Origin: Vibrio variabilis
GTDB taxonomy: Bacteria > Pseudomonadota > Gammaproteobacteria > Enterobacterales > Vibrionaceae
Assembly (NCBI RefSeq): GCF_003263785.1
Contig: NZ_JYJK01000049.1
Coordinates: forward strand, 1 to 62,583
Direction: 5' to 3'
Length of the DNA: 62,583 nucleotides
The translations under genes were made by a program, and so were the position numbers. Below, in pieces: positions 61,887 to 62,583 of this stretch. Position 1 is the first letter of the stretch; every line of letters begins with the position of its first letter. The notes beneath the pieces are model-generated. The model saw only the letters and a program-made list of their open reading frames with translations. It was not told the DNA's origin and ran no database searches.

Positions 61887-62583
61887 ATGGCAGTAAGTAC
61901 GGTTGAAGTTAGACCGCATAGTATTAAGCTCACAGTGCAGGGAACGACGAGCATCGCGCCCTCGCAAGCCTCTGATACCACTAGCACTTCTCTCTCCAAA
62001 CACCTTTTCAAGCCGCAAGCGGAAATCTCTTCCGCCTATTCGCTATCCGGTGTACTACTGACCCAAGGGCAGCAACACGCAACATCGGTGCAAATTGCCA
62101 CTAAAGCGCTTCAAGGCGTGGGTAAAGAGCTGACGCAAGTGAAAAAGCAGCTTACGCAGGCTCTATCGCACGGCTCTACCCCACAAATGACCGATAAACT
62201 GTCGCGCTCAAAACAAGTGATTGAAGCAACCCTCAATCAGGCGCGTTTTGATGGCAAACGCGTGGTCGACAATGAACTGCATCTAAAGCTTGATACTGCA
62301 GATGTTCGACGTTTTTCGATTCCTGGTCTTAATGTGCACCGCATGAGTGAGCGTGCTGAGCAAGTGCGTTTGGATTTCCCGAGTGGCGGCTCGGTGATGC
62401 TGCAGTTCGATGGGCAGTCCGACGGCCAGCGCACGGTTAAACAACTCGACCGCAGCGTCATCCCAATGGGCATGCGCGCGTCACTCGCCAACGATGGCAG
62501 CATCGTATTTGAAGTGCACGAATCGGCCTACGCTGCGATGCAGCAGCATGTTCGAGTCACTGGCGAAGGCCACCGCTTCCCTG
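61887..62583 (+). CDS. partial flagellar-cluster protein, function not recognised (runs off the window)
   Basis: An open frame from ATG at 61887 (MAVSTVEVRPHSIKLTV) continues to the window edge, at least 232 residues, without a stop. Residues about 65-120 are helical and flagellin/hook-like in character (VQIATKALQGVGKELTQVKK, then SKQVIEATLNQARFDGKRVV); the remainder appears beta-rich. Position after flgL, same strand, 44 bases away, suggests a lateral flagellar hook-associated or filament-related gene. Identity is not settled. Confidence 0.6.
   Translation, partial: MAVSTVEVRPHSIKLTVQGTTSIAPSQASDTTSTSLSKHLFKPQAEISSAYSLSGVLLTQGQQHATSVQIATKALQGVGKELTQVKKQLTQALSHGSTPQMTDKLSRSKQVIEATLNQARFDGKRVVDNELHLKLDTADVRRFSIPGLNVHRMSERAEQVRLDFPSGGSVMLQFDGQSDGQRTVKQLDRSVIPMGMRASLANDGSIVFEVHESAYAAMQQHVRVTGEGHRFP

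Overview
This window comes from a Vibrio-type gammaproteobacterial chromosome and is probably from chromosome I of a marine species. The evidence is family-level protein recognition together with gene order. The left part runs ilvY-ilvC-ubiK-vexB-vexA-vexR-rep-cytochrome c5-tRNAs-oligopeptide ABC transporter, an order I associate with the V. cholerae VC0160-VC0173 region. The block gorA-rlmJ-prlC ... rsmJ ... uspA-uspB-yhiN keeps the neighbourhood seen in E. coli. The species cannot be named from the sequence alone.

Layout. (1) 1-4.8 kb: tRNA-Trp, a cardiolipin-synthase-like lipoprotein, the divergent ilvY/ilvC pair and ubiK. (2) 4.8-12.4 kb: a VexRAB-type RND efflux operon with a perfect 18-bp palindrome upstream of its TetR gene, then the Rep helicase and a cytochrome c5. 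(3) 12.7-13.4 kb: tRNA cluster Arg-His-Pro-His-Pro followed by a decayed Pro tRNA fragment. (4) 14.2-19.6 kb: oligopeptide/dipeptide ABC transporter with a fused double ATPase. (5) 19.7-28.2 kb: an accessory envelope and signalling block with a SPOR protein, an acyltransferase, a lipoprotein, and a tightly packed kinase / exported protein / ECF sigma operon of EcfP-PknT type, plus a GH19 chitinase. (6) 28.5-42.6 kb: conserved housekeeping block (gorA, rlmJ, prlC, P-type ATPase, asnC, rsmJ, uspA, ftnA, uspB, yhiN). (7) 42.7-50.2 kb: alpha-glucoside catabolic cluster (GH4 phospho-glucosidase, GntR regulator, PTS EIICB, aldo/keto reductase), an NRAMP-like transporter and an EamA exporter. (8) 50.3-62.6 kb: flagellar cluster with flgA-flgM-flgN and a lytic transglycosylase on the minus strand and flgBCDEFGHIJKL on the plus strand. 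A sigma-54 promoter lies in front of flgB. The layout, the short FlgK and the single-domain FlgJ fit a lateral-type flagellum.

Quality caveat that changes how the annotation should be read: 19 genes are broken by 25 single-base frameshifts. 23 of these are a missing base, usually where a short run of identical bases is one short. The tRNA-Trp acceptor stem and one arm of a long terminator palindrome show the same one-base loss. After adding or removing the implied single bases, every affected gene has a length divisible by three and the usual family length. I therefore give each one as a single CDS spanning the break and regard the breaks as most likely sequencing or consensus errors, not real pseudogenes.

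The most interesting biology is the kinase/exported-protein/ECF-sigma operon with its downstream lipoprotein, whose ribosome-binding site lies in an 11-bp inverted repeat. Next is the lateral-type flagellar cluster, with its separate peptidoglycan hydrolase gene overlapping flgN. No CRISPR array, insertion sequence, integrase or prophage gene was seen.
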